Below, piece after piece: positions 58,086 to 64,000 of a stretch of DNA of 64,000 bases. Position 1 is the stretch's first letter. Every line of letters begins with the position of its first letter. Position numbers and translations under genes: made by a program. Source of the DNA: Mesostigma viride (taxonomy: Eukaryota; Streptophyta; Mesostigmatophyceae; Mesostigmatales; Mesostigmataceae); the NCBI GenBank assembly GCA_009746045.1, contig RPFO01000175.1:4197794-4261793 (forward strand), read 5' to 3'. The notes below the pieces were generated by a model that did not search any database, was not told the origin of the DNA, and was given only the letters and a program-made list of their open reading frames with translations.

Positions 58086-59822
58086 AAAACACAAGTGCTA
58101 AACCGACAAAAATGTCAGGCGCAAAACGACAAGAAAAGCATCTTTATTCATTCAATCATCAAAATATTGGCATGGTTGTCAGGTGAACCTGCTACATATG
58201 GTGTTTGTCAACCGTAGGAGACTTCTTGCGCCTGCGCCTGCCCCAACAGTATACCACGAGAAAAATCATGAGCTTTATTTCATTAAGTCATTAATGTGAA
58301 AAAAAACTCAGCACCACTAAGGTGCATTATAGGGTTATCATACAATATAGCCAATGTACCATCAAAGCCGCGAGCCACGAGGTAGCCATGGCTGACAGCG
58401 GAGATCATAACTTTCTCGTTTGGGCACCGAATTCGGCTGTGAATATCACAATCGCTTCGTCTTTCTAAGACGCACACGCTGATATAATTTTCCGAAGCTA
58501 TTGCGCAATATGTGATGAGCAAACGCTCCTCGACACAGGCAGCCTGGCGGCTGCGCTAAGCCCTGAAAATACGTCTGCAGCTCCGGCTGCAGGCTCGCCC
58601 TCAGGTCCGGAAGGCAGTGGTGACACTAGTCGGGCACTGGTGGTCGCCCAGAGCCCTCATTTGATGCCCAGCACGTTGAACGCGTTGTGTCGGCACAGCG
58701 ACCACCCTGCATTCAAACAAAGGCACACCGATAACCAAGAAAAGAGTATGCAAATGTGTAGCCTTGTTCATTGAAATTATGGCTGGCTTACGCAAAGAGC
58801 GACTGTAAGATGACCTATACAGTGGGGCCGGAAACAGGTTGCTTGATGAGGACGTTAATCGGGCTTCGCTGGCCGGGAGTGTCTAGTGGTGAGAACCATT
58901 GCTGCGATCGCTTTCCCACCATTTACGAGGAAATAACCGCAAATGAAAAACCACTGAAACGGTCTAGCTAGTCAGTCATTACATTAGCCATATGCCATGC
59001 ATGCTTCCAAACGTCCAAGAACTGCACACGGTGCAAATGCAAAAATCCGGAGGACACGACTTCATTGCTTCATATTTGTATGCAGAAGAATAAATAAGTG
59101 ACATGCATTAAGGGCCCGCCTGCATAAAGGGCCTGCAGTCTGATTCGGGCCCAACGGCAGCACCGCCATAGAAGATAAGGGCCCGCAGTCTGATGCGGGC
59201 CCCAGGGCACCACCGCCATAGCAGAACTCGAAGGGGTCGTGGTGCGCGTGAAAGGTAATGTATGCCCTTTGTCGGTAGGTACCGTTGGGGTCAAATTGGA
59301 TGCCGCCAAAATCGGGCCGACGCGTCAACAGACTGAGGCCGTCGATGAGTGCCATCGTGCGGCTTGGGTAACTTCTGTTGGAAAACTTCAGGTAAGTTAA
59401 CTTAATGCAAACCACTGGTCGCCCGCGTCGGGAACCGGCCCAACGGCTCTCCCGCAAAAAATTACGCGGCATACTGCATAAGTCGTCGGATCGTTACATT
59501 TCGACGGTCAAGATTTCATGATGAGGTTTGCGTTCAATTTGCCGCAGTTTGCAACCCAGAGAAAGTAGTCGTTGGACTCGTTGCCCACGATGAAACAAAA
59601 ACAAGCAAGCTGTTTCCGGCCCCACCGTCTAGGTCATCTAGTCGCTCTTCACGTCAGCCGGCCATTATTTCGCATGTAAGGCTACACATTTCCATTAAAA
59701 ATTAAATTAAATTATAACATGCCTCCGTGGGGAGGTCATGTAGCACATATTTCATGATGGATGGGGTGGAGGAAGCCGCGTGATCGAACTATCCTAACTC
59801 TATCTAGAAAATCCTAACTACA
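58086..59822. other. CACTA interior without a recognised gene
   Basis: No gene can be supported. The 136-residue minus frame at 59,062-59,472 is long enough to be noted but has no recognisable domain. A direct repeat of about 60 bp containing GCAGTCTGAT and CACCGCCATAG occurs twice between 59,100 and 59,225. Confidence 0.55.
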
Positions 59823-60474
59823 CTACTCATCAAAACGCCTCCTCCGCTTGGGGGGAGGTGGCTTGCCCACAGGGTCGGGCGTGTGCGCCTTGACAATCTT
59901 CTTCCACCGCGTCTTGTCCTGCATGGCAGTCCAAAGACGGGAGAGAGAGTGGATGCGGTGCTCAAACTGGGCTGGGACCACTAGGTCGTCCAGCAACATC
60001 TGAACGTAGCCATACGTGAGCACCGTGAGGACGAGGACCTTGAAGAGCATGCGCTTGCGGTGCCCGTCCAGGCCCTTCGAGCGCCAGTAGGGTGTGAGCG
60101 AACGGAGCTTGGCCCAGGCAAGGCCGATGCGGGTGTCCACATCGTCGGCGGTGTCAGGAAGCCAGCTCCCCAACAGCTTGAAGCGGTCGCGGAACGGGAC
60201 CTCCGTCCCGTCTAGCAGCCGTGGTAGCGGCGGGCGACTGGAAGCCCCAATCACCATAGCCTCAGTTTTGACACTAATCTCCAACCCCACCGCCCGCGCC
60301 TCCAAGCCCAGACAGTCCATCCAGGTCTGAATGTGCTCGGGGCGCGCGATGAGGGTGGTGTCGTCCGCATAAATCAAGTCGGCCAGGCGGTAACCAGGTT
60401 CAACCCCGCCGTACAATGAATAATGATGTGCCGTGATCAGAATGATGTGCCGCTGAATGGTACCCTCCCATGCA
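59823..60474 (-). pseudogene. LINE (non-LTR) reverse transcriptase fragment
   Basis: The minus-strand frame contains ADLIYADDTTLIARPEH, the YADD catalytic box of RT, followed by LGLEARAVGLEISVKTEAMVIG and FRDRFKLLGSWLPD, the conserved order in non-LTR elements. Fingers and endonuclease are missing. It is a 5'-truncated or captured fragment inside the CACTA element. Confidence 0.75.
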
Positions 60475-60539
60475 TCTGTGATGTACTTGTGTGTTTCTCC
60501 CGTGGTGGTACTCCTTGTGCCTGCAGGACTACGGAGTGA

Positions 60540-60900
60540 CGGTTGGCTTGAAGGAGTCTTGGCAGCCACGTGGCACCGGGTCTTGGCAGCCACGTGGCAG
60601 CGAGTCAATCGGGATGACTGTTTTTACAAAGAATAGCTGGCCTGTGGCGGGGCATGAATCATTTTGGTTGTTTTACTATGACGAATACATAGCACCTTTG
60701 TTCCGGTGCATCGATAGGGTTGACAGTTTTTCGCCTGTGGCGGCAAGTCAATCGGGATGACGGCTTTTATGAAGAATAGCTAGCCTAGCGTGGGGCCATA
60801 ATTGGGATGATGGTTCTTATGACGAACAGCTGGCCTACATATGCCAGGGCATCAATCGGGATGACTGTTTTTTGGACGAGTAGGCTAGCTTTACAATGTG
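60540..60900. repeat. diverged tandem repeats of about 65-90 bp in the CACTA interior
   Basis: Four units each contain AATCGGGATGA followed by TTTT, then GAAxAGCTxGCCT. They start near 60,606, 60,750, 60,797 and 60,846. Function unknown. Confidence 0.6.
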
Positions 60901-61024
60901 GCGCTGCCTGATTGATGTAATCATACCATGTAATCAAAGCATTTATTTGGAATGATGGGCTGCATTGTCATGGTGCTGCATCATCACCATTGGCTGTGAT
61001 CTATCTTCCTTTTTTCCCTGTGTT

Positions 61025-61350
61025 TTTTACCTTTTTACCACCGATTTTTTCACCTCCATGGTGGTATTTTTTACCACCTCTTGGTGGTATTTTTTACCAC
61101 CTCTTGGTGGTAGTTTTTACCACCTGTTTTCACCCTCGTTTTTACCACCTGGTGGTATTTTTTTACCACGATGGCGGTCAGGTGGTAAAATGGAGGTGGT
61201 AAAGGCTTTTACCACCCCTTGTTTTACCACCTTTTACCACCTGTTTTACCCCTTTTTTACCACTTTTTATCACTTTTTATCACTTTTTATCACTTTTTAC
61301 CACTTTTTACCACCGGGTGATATAGATTTTACCACTTTTTACCACTTATA
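61025..61350. repeat. right subterminal repeat array of the CACTA element
   Basis: TTTTTACCACC and TTTTTATCAC units lie mostly in the opposite orientation to those of the left end, giving an inverted arrangement over several hundred bases. Confidence 0.8.
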
Positions 61351-61370
61351 TCACCCCCGAGTTCCTAGTG

Positions 61371-64000
61371 AAGGAATACACGATGTACCGCATCGACCTG
61401 GACAGCACTCAGGCCATGCTCAACGAGATCGGCGTCGGCTTCACCCCGGACGAGCTGGCGCGGTTCAACGCTGTCTTGGAGAAGCGCGCCACTCTCTTCG
61501 CGGACCGCACGCCCCAGTTCCCTCCCCATCGTTCGGTGCTACATCGCATCCAGGTCCAGGAGGGTTCCGGGCCTACCGCGTCCCCCATGTATCGCATGGG
61601 TCCGGTCGAGCTGGTGGAGCTCAAGAAGATCCTCATTTCGCTGCTCGATGCCGGGCTCATCGAGCCCAGCAACAGTCCCTTCTCCGCAGGCGTGCTGCTC
61701 GTCCCCAAGCCAGGGGGCAAGTGGCGGCTGGTGACCGACTACCGGAAGCTGAACGCCATCACGGTCAAGTCCAAGTATCCCCTGCCGAGGATCGACGACA
61801 TCTTCAACCGCGTCCAAGGGGCTACGTGCTTTACGGTCATTGACTGCGCGGACGGGTTCTGGCAGCTGCGCATCGCGCCCGAGGACTGCCACAAGACTGC
61901 GTTCGCCACGCCCTTCGGTCACTACCAGTTTCGGGTGGCAGCGATGGGCCTGTGTAATTCGCCCGCGTCCTTCCAGATGCTGATGAATGACATCCTCCGT
62001 CCGGTGATGGGCACGGCCCACCTGCCGCAGGTCTCCCGGGATCGGACGGACCCGCACAAGGGAGCGCGCCCACCATGGACCTACAAGCGCACGTGTGCGC
62101 TGGCGTACCTGGACGACATTCTGGTGTATTCCAAGACGTTCGAGGAGCACCTGGAGGATGTTGACGCGGTGCTACAGATCATGGAAGACGAGCACCTGTC
62201 GGCGCGGAAAGCCAAGGTGCGCGCCGGTCGCTGTGTGCCCTTCCTGGGCCACACCCTGTCTGCGGACGGCATCGCGACCGACCCTGAGAAGATCGAGTCC
62301 GTCCAGCAGTGGCCGGTTCCCACGGACGTGAAGGGGGTGCGCAGTTTTCTGGGGTTGGCTTCCTACTACCGACGGTTCATCCCGAGGTTCGCCACCATCG
62401 CTGCCCCGATCAACGCTCTTCTCAAGAAGGGTACTCCGTTCCTGTGGGCTGAGCAGTGCCAGCAGGCCTTTGAGGCTCTCAAGCGCCACCTCACCACAGC
62501 CCCTGTCCTCGTCCTGCCGGACCCGTCCCTTCCCTTCGTTGTGGCTACTGACGCCAGCAAGGTGGCCATCGGGGGCGTTCTCCTGCAGGATCAAGGCAAG
62601 GGTCTGCAGCCCATTGAGTACATCTCACGTACGATGATTCCGGCGGAACGGAATTATCCAGTACACCAACAGGAACTCTTGGCGGTAGTTTACTGCTGCC
62701 ACACGTGGCGTCACCATCTTCTGGGCGCACAGTTCGCGGTGGCCATTAGTGAGCAGGGGGATCTTGACCCCCACCGCCTGGTGATCCACACCGACCACCG
62801 GCCTCTCACCCACCTCCTGGTGCAGCCCAACCTGACGCCCCGTCAAGCGCGGTGGATGGAGTACTTGTCGCAATTCGCCCCGTTTAAGATCCAATACGTC
62901 AAGGGCGCGGACAACGTTGTGCCCGACGCCCTCTCGCGACGGGCTGACTATTGGTTCTACGAGGACATGGACGTGCTGCATACCACCTGCGTCCCAGTGG
63001 CCGCCCCGGGGACCGCCTACGGCGCGGAGCCACGGTCTCCTCGGGCCCGCCATCTTTTTCATCTCGGGTACACCACCATGGATGACTTGTCTCCCACCCT
63101 GGATGAGCCTTTCCGTCAGGGTTCCCACGAGGACGTGGAGACCCCCGGGGGAGGGGAGGGGTCGCACACGCGCGTGCCACTCAGCCATGTGGTGCCGCCC
63201 CAGGGAATTTTTCAGCTTCATCCGCTCGGCCCTCCCACAGTCTTTTCAGAGTTCGTCAACCAGGTGATGGCGGACGCAGAGGACTCGGCAGAGGATGTGT
63301 TCACGGTCACATCTGACCTAGAGACGATGATAAGTCGTTTCACGGTCACGGAAGAAGCGGCCCTCGAGGCCATCAGGGCACACCCGCAGCAGATGGGCGC
63401 TTTCCCGTGCAAGTTCCAGGAAGGGCGCCTGCTCGTGTGTGTCCAGCCGGAGGAATGGCGGCTGTACGTCCCCGAGCTGTGTAGAGCAGCCTTGCTCCAC
63501 GAGCTCCATGACTCCCTCCTAGGCGGTCACCAAGGAATACATCGCCTTCTCCCACGGGCCCGTAAGCATTTCTATTGGCCAGGGATGACGGAGTATATCA
63601 AGACGTACGTGCGCCAGTGCCCCTCGTGCCAGATCATGAAGTCCAGGAACACGGGCTCTCAAGCCGTCCCAAAGACGCTACCGGATCCGATGGGTCCGTG
63701 GGACTCCATCATGATGGATTTCATCGGTCCATTCAAGAAGACGAAGAGCGGCAACAGCATGGTCTTGGTGTTTGTGGACCGACTGACGCGTATGTGTCAT
63801 CTGGCCCCCTGTCCTGCCGACCTCACGGCGGAAGGGTGTGCCAAGCTATACCTTACTCACGTGTTCCGGTTCCACGGGCTCAGCCGACAGTTCATCTCTG
63901 ACCGCGACAAGCTCTTCACGGCCAAATTCTGGCAGGAGTTCTTCGAGCGGTTGGGCACCAAGGTGTCACTGGGCACGGCCTACCACAGCTCTTCGTCGCA
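61371..64000 (+). pseudogene. pol: gypsy pol, 3' part: RT, RNase H, integrase (runs off right edge)
   Basis: The frame is open from 61,371 to the edge. RT landmarks are LVPKPGGKWRLVTDYRKLNA, CFTVIDCADGFWQL and the catalytic LAYLDDILVYS (near 62,102). RNase H has VVATDASKVAIGGVL and VIHTDHRPLTHLL. Integrase has the zinc motif HELHDSLLGGHQGIH ... CPSCQIMKS, then first Asp in MMDFIGPFKK and second in FISDRDKLFTAKFW; the Glu is beyond the edge. No stop was seen, so this half could still be functional if joined to the 5' half. Confidence 0.88.

Larger units (their letters stand above)
57767..61370. mobile_element. CACTA-like (EnSpm) DNA transposon, non-autonomous
   Basis: The ends are exact inverted repeats: the left end starts CACTAGGAACTCGGGGGTG and the right end finishes with its complement (CACCCCCGAGTTCCTAGTG, 61,352-61,370). 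A 2-bp AA flanks both ends (57,765-57,766 and 61,371-61,372). Subterminal arrays of GTGATAAAAA/TTTTTACCAC units at both ends are typical of CACTA elements. No transposase was found in its 3.6 kb. Inside are a LINE RT fragment and minor repeats. It splits the gypsy pol gene. Confidence 0.85.
52873..64000 (+). mobile_element. Ty3/gypsy LTR retrotransposon (right end outside window)
   Basis: The 5' LTR (52,873-53,475), primer-binding site, a leader, an extra small ORF, gag and pol all lie on the plus strand and run to the window edge. Pol order is protease, RT, RNase H, integrase, as in Ty3/gypsy. Pol is interrupted by a CACTA-like transposon at 57,767-61,370. The 3' LTR and the target duplication are not visible. 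It lies just downstream of the PLV recombinase fragment. Confidence 0.9.

Noticed and set aside
59062-59472. 136-residue minus-strand frame in the CACTA interior
   Set aside because: No recognisable domain, and the surrounding direct repeats can produce open frames; left unannotated as a gene.

Overview
The window looks like eukaryotic (probably algal) nuclear DNA in which two kinds of large-DNA-virus sequence lie side by side and have then been invaded by retroelements and a DNA transposon. No bacterial features (Shine-Dalgarno-led operons, tRNA or rRNA genes, CRISPR) are seen. The assignment to a host chromosome is an inference. It rests on Ty1/copia, Ty3/gypsy and CACTA-type elements sitting inside viral DNA with clean target-site duplications.

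Positions 1-38,950 carry GC-rich, densely packed genes on both strands, typical of Nucleocytoviricota (giant viruses). They include a DUF5767-like core-type protein (26,110-27,399), an IQ/U-box-like protein, a zinc protein with an exonuclease X-like C-terminus, a staphylococcal-nuclease-like protein, a MYND-finger protein, several one- or two-helix membrane proteins, LamG-like fibre/adhesin proteins (7,205-24,925), a three-member duplicated family with the motif FPGARQRDT, and a very large DDE-type transposase-like protein broken by two homopolymer frameshifts. No capsid or polymerase gene of the giant virus falls in the window. Two LTR elements interrupt this block: a Ty1/copia element (11,890-20,376) placed at the TATA box of a fibre gene, and a 2.6-kb non-autonomous LTR element (21,085-23,698) placed inside the same gene.

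Positions about 39,000-40,300 are a non-coding junction with duplicated 106-bp segments, a telomere-like heptamer array, a MITE-like palindrome and a hairpin.

Positions 40,310-52,856 form a polinton-like virus (PLV) module of lower GC. It has a major capsid protein, a probable penton/minor capsid protein, a small pVI-like protein, a C2H2 zinc protein, several spike or fibre proteins (one with bacterial-type Ig repeats plus a LamG-like domain), AT-hook proteins, a packaging ATPase and the N-terminal part of a probable tyrosine recombinase. The ATPase carries a TGA stop exactly at the invariant Walker A glycine position, and the recombinase stops at its first catalytic-arginine region, so this copy is probably dead.

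From 52,873 to the right edge runs a Ty3/gypsy retrotransposon: 603-bp LTR, primer-binding site, a separate small ORF with an RNase H1-N/viroplasmin-like domain, gag with zinc knuckle and polyglutamine, then protease-RT-RNase H-integrase. Its pol gene is split by a 3.6-kb CACTA-like transposon (57,767-61,370) that itself contains a LINE reverse-transcriptase fragment. The order of events is therefore: virus DNA first, LTR elements into virus DNA, then CACTA into gypsy.
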